From Coniochaeta sp. PMI_546 (lineage: Eukaryota; Ascomycota; Sordariomycetes; Coniochaetales; Coniochaetaceae), in the NCBI GenBank assembly GCA_021432605.1, contig MU271164.1, positions 124,001 through 188,000 on the forward strand: a DNA stretch of 64,000 bases, read 5' to 3'. This document shows, one piece after another, positions 1 through 10,852 of the stretch. How positions within the stretch are numbered: the stretch's first letter is position 1; each line of letters begins with the position of its first letter. Made by a program: the position numbers and the translations under genes. The notes below the pieces were generated by a model, which worked only from the letters and a program-made list of their open reading frames with translations, searched no databases and was not told the origin of the DNA.

Positions 1-1482
1 TAGATACCTCGGACCTTCGCCTCAGCGAGCGTGGGATACTCTCCCCCCTCGAAGAAAGGAAATTCCGTCTTATACCCCGTGGCCAGGACGATACGGTCTG
101 GTTTGACCTTGTACGCCTGCTTTGACTTAGGCACCGGAATGTACAAGGTGCCGTCTTCAGCCATGTGCGTCGGCCATCCCTTGACTTCGATGGACAGGTC
201 ACCGGTGTCCTTGATGGGCACATTGACAAAGAAGCTTCGGACCGCGTTCCAGAATCCCTTGCGGCGGCCGGCGGAGATGAACGGAGCGGCCTTGTCGGAC
301 TTCACGAGGAACACTGAGGAAGTCAGCAATATGTCAGGTATTTGTGATTGTGGTCGTCGACTCACAAGAATCGGTATAACGCCTCCGCAGTGGCACGCCT
401 CCGACCCACTGGTCGATGCCTTGAGTGGTACCAGCAATCATGAAGAACATCCACTTGATCCACAGATCATAGTACATCCACAGAAGGGCCCCGCTCTGGA
501 GAATCGATGGAACATACATCGTGTCGAAGAGACTGGCGATGGTGGTGTCGATTGGCTTGTTGGGTCGCTTGCCGGGGTACGGTTTGCCCCAGAAACGCAT
601 GAGCACCGGCTCTGGGACAACCTTTGGGACAATGAAAAAGCCATCGCGGCTGCACATGACGACTTTCTGAACGTCCGGATGATTCACGGCTTGGGCTCCG
701 ATGTCCATGGCACTCTCACCAGCGCCGAGGATGACAACGGTCATGGCGTGGTCAAAGAACTCGTCGCCCTCGTACTCTTCGGTGTGGAGAACTTTGCAAA
801 GCATCTGTTGTTTGGTTCCCGAGTCAGCGGATTCATTGGTGGGAGGCTTCGCACATGCGTAGACGGTACTGTACCTCGTTGGGATCAGTGAGCGTCAAAC
901 CTGGAACGTTCGGAATGCTGGGCTCCGCGTTGAGGCCGGAGCACACAACAACAGCATCGCACTCCCAATCCTCATAGTCGGCACCGGCAATCCTCCAGTA
1001 GGCCCAGAAACCAGAAGGTGACACAATGTTCTCGTGAATCTTTCTGAAGATGCTCACCACATGTGTGCCATCAGCGGTCCGAGTGACCTTGGTGACAGTA
1101 CTCGAGCACTCGATGTGTCTATCGAGCCCGAAGTTGGCGATGTAGGACTCAAGATACTCAAGGTATGACTCCGGGGTGGCAAAGTCAGATGCCTCTCCGG
1201 GGAAGCGATAGTCTGAAAAGGCCGTGAGATACTTGGACGAGACAAGCTACAGATCGGAACTCATTAACATCAAAGAGCAGCACGCATGGATCGACCCTTC
1301 CATGTGCAACTTACCTCACAGTCGCGGTATGCTTTCTCTCTGAAAGTGCCACCGATATCGAGCCCGGACTCAAAGAGGCGGACAGTGATCGGCTCGATAC
1401 CAGAGAAGTACTCGTGCGCGGTAGTGAGGTGTTTCAAGGCCGTGAGCCCGGAGGGCCCGCCGCCGATGATAGCAACCCTCAT
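1..1482 (-). CDS. Flavin-containing monooxygenase (FMO-like), 3' end beyond the window
   Basis: Predicted FAD/NADPH-dependent monooxygenase that would oxygenate a small substrate, probably in the cytosol. The exons I read are 1482-1315, 1246-875, 804-366 and 313 to the left edge; all junctions are GT-AG and phases agree, giving about 430 visible residues. FMOs usually have 500-600, so the C-terminus is missing. The FAD Rossmann motif IIGGGPSG lies at residues 5-12. The NADPH-binding motif LGAGESAMDI is near residue 206. The His of the FMO signature sits in VLHTEEY, residues 185-191. An ATGY motif is near residue 405. The ATG at 1482 gives the FAD motif its usual place at the extreme N-terminus. 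The substrate cannot be told from sequence, and no biosynthetic neighbours are visible on this side. Confidence 0.88.
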
Positions 1483-2693
1483 ATTGCTTTCGTCTTGTTG
1501 ACTTGTGTGAGGTTAGGTGATGGTCAAGTTCTCAACGAAGTTGTGACACAAGCTCTGAAAAGAAAGTCCCGGTTGTATAAAGAGATGAGAACCCCAGGGG
1601 TGGCCCGTGCTTAGGAGATCGTTGAAGTTATACAGCTGGTACGAGGTCGGTGACTAGAGCATTGGACCGGGGACAAGAAAGTGAGATGCAAGTACGAAGT
1701 CTGGACTTCGAAGGCATGGACCGTGCTTTATCCTACTACTTCACTTTGCTCCTTCTGGTGCAACGAAGGTCTAAAGTGGTTTGTTATCGGTATCGATATG
1801 AGCCCTGGTATCGGCCGTTAGGAGCATTGGACAGACGACTTGCGGAGTAAGATGTTCGCCCCCTTACCTATTACACATACAAACACAACGCTTGACCTTA
1901 CATCAAGCGCCGATCTGCCACAGGTTGCTCTTTCAGCTGAGTTTTGTGTTTCCTGCGGCCCGAATGCCAACCCCCTATTATTCCAGTGTGCCAATCCCGT
2001 CTGAGGACGTCAGACAAGAGGACGACATAGTGAATCATGGTTGTCTGTGGTTGTGAATTGAGTTGCAATTCCCACCAGCAGCTCTAAGCAATTCCTATCA
2101 GCAGCTATAAGTAAGTCAAAGTCTGCATAGAAATGCAATCTTTGGACAAGAAGGATGGGACTCCTCCAATTTTAGATGTCCATTGGCCTTTGCTCAGAGA
2201 ATTGGACGCCTCGAGCACAGCAAAGCTCTGAAAGATCGGCAATTCGGAAACATCTGCTTGTACGATGGGCTTGTTGACAGGTGTAAGGGCAGGTCAGCAT
2301 GCTGTGTCACCAACCTAAGTCCCGGGGCAGTTGCAGATGAAGACACATGCATGTTACCGTGTGTCAAGATCATCGTGCAACAATATGACGATGTCACTCG
2401 ATCTCTTTTGCGTGTCTTCTCCTTTGTCTTCCCCAGATCCGCGGAATAATCCATGACATGTCTACCAGGCGTTGCAGGACCCCACAGTCTTCGGACCTTA
2501 TCCACTGTGAGGGGAGGGTGCCTGTCTCAAAGTCCCTGGATATATTTGACAGCATGTGCTAACTTACTTGGGAGCAGCAGGCAGGAAAGAAGACGCCACT
2601 TCACACGCCGGGCTTCGGCTATACACCATGGCGCTGTATCGACCTTGACCCCCTTAGTGATACATCTTGAGCAGCAGACACCACTTGCCGGAA
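1483..2693. other. Intergenic, no gene supported
   Basis: This 1.2-kb stretch lies upstream of the FMO gene and so must hold its promoter. Open frames here are short and show no domain or coherent splicing. The only structure I noticed is a 23-bp imperfect tandem duplication near 2065-2110. Confidence 0.5.
2065..2110. repeat. 23-bp imperfect tandem duplication (2 copies)
   Basis: Copies at 2065-2087 and 2088-2110 match at 20 of 23 positions and share the core cagcagct. It is a small local duplication in an intergenic region, with no visible function. Confidence 0.7.
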
Positions 2694-3492
2694 TCAGAGC
2701 TGCTCTTGCTTGATGAAAGGAGTTTCTTGCTTCACAACAACCGATCTGAAGGCGTCATGCGTCATTTCAGCCAGTTCCACCTTCACAATTCCTTCGTTGT
2801 TTGACGCTGTGTCGCTGTGCTTGATGTCCCTGTCGACCTTGTCTGACGACTCTACCCAGCGGTACTCTTGTTTCAGGGTGGACTCGGGAATCTTGGCCGT
2901 GTAGACATGTGTCTTCTTCGGCAGGGGCATGCCGGGCTCCCCATACTTTCTCTTGATCTCCGCGTCAAGCTCGTCAGCATCGCGCTTTATTCTACCGGCA
3001 GCAGCTGTGATTGATGCGACTTCCGTGGGTATGTTTCGATTCTGTTGTTGCTCTCCCGGGAAGGATCCTGTAGCTCACTTGGTGGATGATCAGCTTCGGA
3101 CTACCGGCTATATATACGGTATGTGCATCGTGACAAGTGCTTACCTGTTTGGGAGTAGCGGTAGCAGCAGGCACTTCGAAAGTAAGCCTACGCCAGTTGT
3201 GATCCATGGAACAACGGTTCTGACGACGATTGTGGCGCCGGTTCCGGGTACGTTCCCTATGGCCGTTACGGCAAGGGGGATGCTAGCTGCTGGAGATGTA
3301 CATATCCGTTGCCGTTCATCGCGGGTTGGATAGGTCGACGGGCGATACTGAAACGTCTGCCAGTCATCATCATAGTCTATTAGCCTTGGCACAGTCTGAA
3401 ACGCCTACCATTCCAGCGGTGGATACTGGCGGAGTTCGGCACTGGATAGAAACCTATCAGCACGGGGTGCTCCAAGCATTGGTCCAGGGAAC
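2694..3492 (-). pseudogene. Possible small gene or remnant, frame not resolved
   Basis: I do not recognise the product. The minus strand carries coding-like segments in different frames. From 3492 an ATG opens a segment containing LRQYPPLEW. Then comes an Arg/Asn-rich segment (RRHNRRQNR) near 3210-3260. The 3' segment of about 100 residues (roughly 3060-2694) is charged, contains KRKYGEPGMPLPKK and ends in VKQE/IKQEQ repeats resembling psi-KxE sumoylation motifs. Good-looking splice sites exist (donor near 3144, acceptor near 3075), but every junction I tried leads to a stop. It is either a gene with unusual splicing or a decaying one. Confidence 0.3.
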
Positions 3493-4806
3493 ATGATGCA
3501 GATATGGAACTGAGTTATTTCAATAGTCGAGAGCACGAGAGATAACCCATGATACGGGTAGAGTGGAACATGTAGCCAGGGGAAACGAAGAACATCCGGC
3601 CCAGAAATCCTCTGGTTGAACTGATTGAGGGCAACATAATTAATACAGCGTTCACTTACTGTTGTGTGTCTGCGAAAAGGTCATGCTTCAAGCTGTCGTT
3701 ACTGTCTCGGTGATCTTACGACATATTTCCTTTCGACGTTGATGCACAAGAAGGGGAGTGTGAGGTGTGGACAAGAGAAGGATAAAGGGGATGTTTTCGA
3801 GGGGAGAAATCTTGTCAGTCATGTCAGGTTTCCATACGGCACATGGTATCACGCGACGTGCGAAGAAAGACGCGAGGTAGTGATTTCCCTCGAATGCGGC
3901 GAGGTAATACCTTCTATTTACTTGCCCGGGATGTATTCGAAGGACACTTCCACGTGAGGAAGACACGGCCCAGAGGCAACCTTCTTCAATTGGGAAGCAA
4001 CGGCTACGTGAGTTGACCTACATTCATATCTTCATCACAATTATGGTCAAGCCTTGTGCTTCACATCATAATTTTCAGGTTGCCTCCATTGTACGAAACT
4101 GGGCAGTACAGGTACCGATGTGCCACATACCGTTTAGTGATTGCTCACCTGAGAACTATGCGACTAAAGCACTCCTGCCTGCAGAAGCTGGCATTTTGTC
4201 CGTTATGAGCTACATTCTAATTTCTCGATCAATTGATGATGATGAATAGAATATTGTCGAAGATCAGGCCCTTCGGCGGTTGCATCGCCAGCCACCATCT
4301 ATCCCGTCTGTCTTAAGCATTTGTAGAAACGGTATTGGGTGACTTGCGATGGTGGCCTATTTAGACCAAGGTACTTGTGGTTGTTGTCTAAATCACTTTA
4401 CGCCCCTCGTTATACTGTGTCCAAGCGTCCACATCATCCCGCGCCATCCCTTAAAGTTGATGTGGAGTGATGCAGGGTGGTTGAGGAAGTCGAATTTGAA
4501 TTCAAGTGTACCAAGTCAACATCATGGATGCAAGGCGACGTTGGAGGTTAAGACGAAAAGCTTAACGAGTTCGCTGTATCAACGGCGTGGGTCAAGCGCC
4601 CCATCAGGATGCTACGGTAAGCTTTGCAGTAGTTTCTGGGGCTCCTGCCACAGTCTGTATCGTTAGCGACTAGCTCGGCGTGTCTATGCGCCGAACCCTG
4701 CAAACTTGGCCTTGGCTGAACCTTTTAAGACGGATGGTGAGCGTCGTTGTGAGTAACAGACCTTTAGCTCAAATCTTTCGTAGTTCTTCAATAAGAAACA
4801 GGGAAA
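3493..4806. other. Intergenic, no gene supported
   Basis: No open frame here has a recognisable domain or splice pattern. The right end is the promoter and 5' leader of the HET gene that starts at 4807. Confidence 0.5.
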
Positions 4807-6858
4807 ATGTCGTCGGGAGACCCCAACTGCGGTCTGTGCCGAGCGCAGTTCCAGGAGCGCTGGTCGTCTCTACCCGAAGTGAAAAGCCACGCCGAGGATG
4901 GCTGCCCCTACTGCGCCAACATGTTGGAGGGCCTACTTTACCTAATACCGGACCTCGAGGCCAGGTTCGGACATGATGCGAGTTTCCGCTTCCAGAATCG
5001 CCGCGACATGACCGTGTACGCGGACCCAAACGGCTCACTCCGGCACACGTCGCGGAACGAGCCCATGAAGCTCCACTACAGGTGGTTTATGGTCGATCAA
5101 CCGCAGCCGTACGAGCCACTGGGCAACACTGCTTCAGAACCGAGTTTCGAGAAAGCACAGCATTGGATTCAGGAGTGTCTGGCAAACCACAAGCTCTGTG
5201 GCAAGGACGAACCTTCTCCACTTCCAACCCGGATCCTCGACCTTGGTGAGGCGACGCAAGACGAAGAAGGGGGCGGTGAGCCAGAAATTCGACTAGTCGA
5301 GTCATCATCGGGCCAGAGCGAGCGGTACATCTCGCTATCTCACAGCTGGGGAGGGGAGCAGCCACTGACCACGACGAGGGCCACTCTCGACCAACACAAA
5401 GCCGGCATCCCGCTAGGCAGCCTTCCTGCGACCTTCCAGGACGCATTCCACGTCGCACGACGGCTAGGAATCCGGTATCTCTGGATTGACTCCCTATGCA
5501 TCATCCAGGACAGCCCGGAGGACTGGCAGCGTGAAGCCAGCCGCATGGCGAGCATCTACCGCAACTCCTGGCTGACCGTCTACGCCACCGCTTCATCCTC
5601 TCCGAGCAGCGGCATCTTCCGCGACAACCAGGCCGTCTGGATCCAGGCCGACGACCCGGAGGACGAAACACTAGACATCCTGTTCCCCGAGGCGGCCAAG
5701 CTCCGCCAAAACCTCCGGCTGTCCCTCCGCTTCGCGACCGTCCATCCCGACTTCAGCCCATACGCGGAGCCCGAGCGGCAGCAGCAGGCGCTCCCCCTGC
5801 TGAGCCGCGCGTGGGCGTACCAGGAGCGCCTCCTGGCCCCGCGGGTGCTGCACTTCGGGCCCCAGGAGGTCTTCTGGGAGTGCATGCAGGACCTGGACTG
5901 CGAGTGCGGCGGGATGAAGTGGCGGGCGCAGCACATGGGCAGCTACGCCAACCGCGACACGGCCGGCGAGCTGCCGCCCAAGATCTCGCACTACGCCGCC
6001 CTGCACGTGGGCAATGCCCAGGGGAGCAAGATCAAGGAGGCCAAGCGCAGGGGGAAACTGCTGTCGCGCTGGGAGGAGATGGTCGAGGAGTACACGCGGC
6101 GGTCGCTGACTTTCTCGTCCGACCGCCTGCCGGCATTCTCTGGTGTGGCGGAGGAGATGGTGGCGGCGCTGGGGATGCGGTATCGCGCCGGACAGTGGGA
6201 GGAGACTCTGCCGGTGGGACTGCTGTACGAGAGAGGTAACTGCACTAGCCAGGCGCGGCTTGCTGTGGATGACCCGCGCTCGGCGCCGTCGTGGTCTTGG
6301 GCGTCGGTCGATGCCCCCGTGCGCTTCCTGATCCATTTGGCTGGCCCGCCGGAGTGGGCCACACCCACAGTTCACGCACAGGTCCTGGAGCTCTGTTGTG
6401 TCCCATCTGGGACAGATGAGCGGGGTCGTGTGGATATGAAGGAGTCTTACATTATGCTCTCTGCAGAGCTAGTGGAGGCGTCTTTGTGCTTCGAGCCCGA
6501 CCCGCATGCAACGCCGTACAGGCCCTGGATGTATATTAGGGCGGCAGCCTCTAGGGGCGTCAAGGGCCCACCTCTCAAACAACTTGGAAAGCGTTCGTTC
6601 ATGGTCCGCGTCGGCAAGACTGAACCCTTGGCGTTCGTTCCTGACGTGCGGCTCTGCGACGAGAACGGCGACTGGCTGTGGAAGGGAGACGAACCGGTCT
6701 ACTGTGCCAAGATCATGGAGTCGCAGGAGTGCTTCTACTGGCTTGTTCTCAGGAGGAGTGCGCTGGAGAGCACAGCTTACGAACGGATCGGTGTTGTTGA
6801 ACACCCGGATGCCAACTGGGAGTCGAAAGACGAGAAGACAACCATCAAGCTCCTTTGA
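4807..6858 (+). CDS. HET-domain protein (heterokaryon incompatibility type), 683 aa
   Basis: Single-exon gene starting at ATG 4807. The HET domain begins near residue 174 with YISLSHSWGG. It continues with the conserved blocks LPATFQDAF (207-215), YLWIDSLCIIQD (224-235), ASRMASIYRNS (244-254) and VYATASS (258-264). The matching C-terminal block is SRAWAYQERLLAPRVLHF. The N-terminus has two CxxC pairs (CGLC at 8-11, CPYC at 33-36), often seen in fungal HET proteins and possibly metal-binding. Known HET proteins trigger cell death after fusion of genetically unlike hyphae; whether this one does is inference. A second HET gene lies at 10.9-12.7 kb, of a different subtype, so the two are not a recent duplication. 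Confidence 0.92.
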   Translation: MSSGDPNCGLCRAQFQERWSSLPEVKSHAEDGCPYCANMLEGLLYLIPDLEARFGHDASFRFQNRRDMTVYADPNGSLRHTSRNEPMKLHYRWFMVDQPQPYEPLGNTASEPSFEKAQHWIQECLANHKLCGKDEPSPLPTRILDLGEATQDEEGGGEPEIRLVESSSGQSERYISLSHSWGGEQPLTTTRATLDQHKAGIPLGSLPATFQDAFHVARRLGIRYLWIDSLCIIQDSPEDWQREASRMASIYRNSWLTVYATASSSPSSGIFRDNQAVWIQADDPEDETLDILFPEAAKLRQNLRLSLRFATVHPDFSPYAEPERQQQALPLLSRAWAYQERLLAPRVLHFGPQEVFWECMQDLDCECGGMKWRAQHMGSYANRDTAGELPPKISHYAALHVGNAQGSKIKEAKRRGKLLSRWEEMVEEYTRRSLTFSSDRLPAFSGVAEEMVAALGMRYRAGQWEETLPVGLLYERGNCTSQARLAVDDPRSAPSWSWASVDAPVRFLIHLAGPPEWATPTVHAQVLELCCVPSGTDERGRVDMKESYIMLSAELVEASLCFEPDPHATPYRPWMYIRAAASRGVKGPPLKQLGKRSFMVRVGKTEPLAFVPDVRLCDENGDWLWKGDEPVYCAKIMESQECFYWLVLRRSALESTAYERIGVVEHPDANWESKDEKTTIKLL

Positions 6859-8263
6859 TTTAGCCATCTAAGCTGGCGACACGGCTCAGTCGTCAAGCTT
6901 TCAGATAGTGAAATGTTGCTAGAAGTCTAAACTTAGTATGGTGCTTTCCAGATGTGATCTTTCCTCTACATGTTGTGTCACGAGCTCGAAGGATAGCTTA
7001 ATGTCACAGATCTGAAGAATGTGACGTTGTGTTGTTTTTCCATAGGCTCTTGCCGACTGAGTTTAGAAAGGCGAACATGTCGCTCCGTGACGGCACGTTG
7101 AATTGATGCGCAAGGACGCGTTCAGGCGGAATTCTACTCTACAACGACACCAAACCAGCAACATATAAGCACGGTTTCTGCCATTATGTTCTCATGGAAT
7201 CAGTGCCCCGATGACTGTCCCCTCAATCATACCATACTCGTAAACCACAGGCTGACTGTATAGCTTATCAGTCTCAGTCAAAGTCCTCTTTTCTGCTTTC
7301 CGGACGTGGAAAAGCTTCCAGACGATGAACAATGGCACTCATTTCTGATGAACCTGGGCCATGATATCATACAATGAATTCAGTAAGGGCGATCGTCAGC
7401 CTACGTGCGTTAGCTCATAATCATCTTCAGGGAGCGCCCATGATTTCCCCTTCTGCAACAGATGACGCCGGATATGATTCTTGGCGCTCGCGATCGGAAC
7501 GGCCTTGCGTACGAAGTGCGAAAGTGATAACGATCGGCGAAGGGACATGAAGTACGGAGTTTGTGCACTTCAAAACTTATGAGCAAGGTAGTGACGAAAT
7601 AAAGAGATCGTCGGAGATATTCTGCAATGGATCCATGCTAGTGCCATGCACATTCCACAAGAACAAGCCCAGAGCACCGGTAACATGGTAAAGGGTTCGC
7701 CGAAAGAGATAGGAATTCCGAGATCTCCGTATGTGGAGTTGGGCTAGTGCTACATTCCGGGCTCTGATTCGTAGCCCACGGTTCCGACTGGGTGAAAAGT
7801 CTCACTTCAAAGAGCTTCTGGAAGACAATGAATGACGCCCTCCGCTAACATATTCACGCCCGCCCTGGGAACCCGAACCGTCCCGCCCTAAATCGAGACA
7901 CTTGTTGGCCCAAAGGACCGGAAACCAGGCGCCAGTCTCCAGCTGTGTGCCAGTTCGGGGCGCTGCCAAGGAACGCACGTATTCGCAAGCGCCACCACGT
8001 TCGGATTTCCGACCTCGCATATTGGACCCTTTTTGTTTGTTTGCTACCGCACTTGGGCCGCGATAATTGGTGGCTCTAAAACAAACACTATTAGCGCACG
8101 TCGATTTACGTCCGTATAACACGACAATCCAAGATATAACAGTTCTTCGCATCTCATCTGTTTCACAAGCCCCGTTTTCAATGGCTCTATTCAACCCTTA
8201 TTGCAAACATAATTTCGACCTGTCCATATTGTCGATTCATATTATTCTCCACCCTCGTCCAAC
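6859..8263. other. Intergenic, no gene supported
   Basis: About 1.4 kb between the HET gene and the methyltransferase. A 130-codon minus-strand frame at 7802-8194 has no recognisable domain and overlaps the likely methyltransferase promoter. I see nothing else. Confidence 0.5.
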
Positions 8264-9050
8264 ATGACCGTGACCGACACTGCCCCTGGCGCGGCTGTTT
8301 ATAGCCCGTTCTTCTTGCGCTGGGTGTACGATGCCTGGGTCCTGAACATCTCAAATTCGGTTCGTGAAATGACCCTCCCCTCGGCATGTTCGAGCGTTTG
8401 CTGACGCATCGTAGTACGCATGGTGCTGCTCAGCAGCCAGGCAACGGGCCTTCTACAGCCGCAATCTTGCCTCAGTCCGCGGGAAAGCAGACCCGTTCCG
8501 ACTGTGCGATATTGGCGTGGCGACTGGCTACTATCTGGAGCATGCACCAATACCAGAGGGTAGCGCGGTGACCGTCGTGGACCTCAACACCAACTCCCTA
8601 GACGCTGCATCGGAGCGCCTGCTGGCAGCCCACCCAGGCGTGACCGTCAGCAAAGTCCACGGCGACTTCCTGGAGCCGGACGCGAAGAGCGAGCTTGCCA
8701 TCACACAAGCCCGCCTGGGGGGGGAGAAGTTTGACGCGATCTCGTGCATGTTCCTGCTGCACTGCGTGCCGGGCCCGCCGGCGAGGAAAGCCGCGGGTCT
8801 GCAACGGCTGGCGCCACTGTTGAAGGACGACGGCGTCTTGTTCGGGACGACGATATTGGGCAAGGGCGTGCAGCACAACTTCTTCGGCAATTTTCTCATG
8901 AGGGCGTATAACAAGGCGGGGAGCTTCGACAACTGGGATGACGACGCTGAATCGATCGTGCAGCCACTGAGGCAAACTTTTGCCGATGTCAAGTTCGAGA
9001 TTGTAGGGACGGTGCTGCTGTTTGAGGCGAGGAAACCGAAGACAGGATGA
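8264..9050 (+). CDS. Class I SAM-dependent methyltransferase, 243 aa
   Basis: Two exons, 8264-8359 and 8415-9050, separated by a 55-base intron (donor GTTCGT, branch TGCTGACG, acceptor TAG), joined in phase 0. The product starts MTVTDTAPGAAVYSPF and reaches YDAWVLNISNS before the splice. The SAM-binding motif I is CDIGVATGYYLE, followed by the acidic strand VTVVDLN and the motif IV region FDAISCMFLLH. LLKDDGVLFG is the following conserved strand. The length and the YDxWVLxISN opening match small fungal methyltransferases, many of which act on secondary metabolites. No partner biosynthetic gene is adjacent, so the substrate is unknown. The gene sits between a HET gene and the Fig1-like gene. 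Confidence 0.85.
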
Positions 9051-9852
9051 GGGACATGGGGGTTATTCTTCTGATTTGGTGTTAATTGGTTCTCTTTCTC
9101 GTATTCATGGGGATGGTCTTAGGATGGCATCTCCTCAGGTGGCGTGGTTGCTATTGCTTTGCGATACGCTTTCGTTGATGTTGGGATCTCAGTAACATAC
9201 CCACGATGGTCTTTCATCATTGAAGATACGCGACTTAGACTTTTGACAGTCGGTGTATCGGCGTCAAAACACACACCAAATCCGTTACACGACACATACC
9301 TAAAACCTAATGTCCAAATTTAGCAATCTGTGTTCTGCAGCGGATGCAAGCCCCGGCGAATTTCGTGGTCAAGGGTCGGAGGCTTTGTTTAAGCGCCGAC
9401 GAATCAGCTTGCATAGTCGCCTCTGCTGTACTCCTACTCCAGACAGGCGACAGAGTCGCGCTTGGCCAAACTTCATTGCAGACAAGCACAGCAAATCAAT
9501 ACGGTTTCGTCAAGGGACTTTAGCGAAGCTTCTTTGACGGTATTCACTTGGGGCAAGTCCGCGTCTAAGTGCTCCGGTGTATAAGTAAGTGCCAGTCATG
9601 GACGCTCTGATCTTCCTTCACCAGCTATTCGGAAAATAGCACATCTTCTTGTATTCACTCTTTCTAGCTTTATTGCTGCATAATTATAATTTTGTTGCTG
9701 TGCAACATCCACTGTCGTTCTATCTCAAATTTGGACCTCGCCTCAAGGCCTCACTCAACTGCGCAAGAGTTGAACCACTTGCTTGCTGCCAACGCTACCC
9801 GCTCAGAGCACCAGACTCCCAAGCTCCCTAATCCACTGATAAACAACTCATC
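9051..9852. other. Intergenic, no gene supported
   Basis: This is the 3' flank of the methyltransferase and the promoter of the Fig1-like gene. No supported coding or RNA feature is present. Confidence 0.5.
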
Positions 9853-10786
9853 ATGCCGTTCATTAAGGCCATTACCTGTATGAAATCAACTCCTTCAATG
9901 TTCAGCACATGAGACCCTGACTGACCAATATCATAGCCAAACTCAGCATCCGGTACATACCGTACATCCTCGTCATTCCTATCCTCCTGTTCCAGGGTGA
10001 GATTCTCCCGCCTTCTCTCCAACGTAGCCTCCGCTGACATGTCACAGCACTCTCCTTAGCCGGTTGTCTATCGACCTCACCCGCCCTGCCCGATCTATAC
10101 ATCGTCTCATTCTCCAAAAATGCCACCTCCTTCCCCGAAGTACGGTTGGGCTACTTCGGTTCGTCCCTCTCCCCCTTCTCCACCCACCATAACATAAAAT
10201 CACTAACTCAAAACCAGGCATGTGCTCAACCTCAAACGGCAGCGCAACCCACTGCCTCTCAACCGCCCGCTCCACAGCAGACACCATCTTCCCCACCCTC
10301 TTCCCGGACCTGAGCAACACAACCCAACCACGGTCCATCCTCACCCCCTCCACACTAGAACTCACATCCCTCCTGTCAGCAGCCCTAATCCTGCAAAGCC
10401 AGATCTTCATCCCCGTTCTGGCCGGCGCAGGCCTCCTCTTCCTGGCGGGCGTGATCTTCCTCACGCTGCTGAAGCGGAACATCAACAACCCCAACCCGGA
10501 CAAGCCGCGCCGGGGCGAAATGCTGCGGGTCGGCACGATGGGAAGCCTTTATCTCTCGACCGCGCTGTCCTTCACGGCCAGCCTGTCGACGAGCGAGACG
10601 GCCGGGGCGCTGCAGTACTCTTCGCTCTTGTCTGGGGTGAGCGGTGAGGCGCAGCTGGTGATCAGGCCTGGCCTGGCGTTGCAGGTCCTGCAGTGGTTGG
10701 CCTTCGGGCTCACGCTGCTGTTCACCATGAGCGTGCCGTGGCTGGTGCGGGGTGGACGCGGGGGTGGTGGAGGTGAGAAGGTGTGA
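9853..10786 (+). CDS. Fig1-like four-helix membrane protein, 254 aa
   Basis: Exons 9853-9877, 9937-9996, 10048-10158 and 10218-10786; all phases agree (765 bases including stop). The predicted protein has a first membrane helix near YIPYILVIPILLF, an extracellular segment containing RLGYFGMCSTS and a following Cys (ATHCLSTA), then helices around LLFLAGVIFLTLL, LYLSTALSFTASL and LQWLAFGLTLLF. Four helices with a GYFGxC motif in the first extracellular loop is the layout of the Fig1 (PF12351) family. Members aid Ca2+ influx and membrane fusion during mating in yeast, and hyphal fusion or development in filamentous fungi. The family call is from motif and topology only. It is flanked by genes 5' and 3' that belong to a recognition-type block. 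The C-terminus ends in a Gly/Arg-rich tail. Confidence 0.72.
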
Positions 10787-10852
10787 GTTAGTCTTCCAAA
10801 TTTGCCAAAAACAACGATCAAGGGCATTATAGCATGGAAGAGATATGTGAAT

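Noticed and set aside
31-891. 286-codon plus-strand frame at the left edge
   Set aside because: Antisense of the FMO gene and spans its introns; no domain.
7802-8194. 130-codon minus-strand frame
   Set aside because: No domain, no splice extension and it overlaps the methyltransferase promoter.
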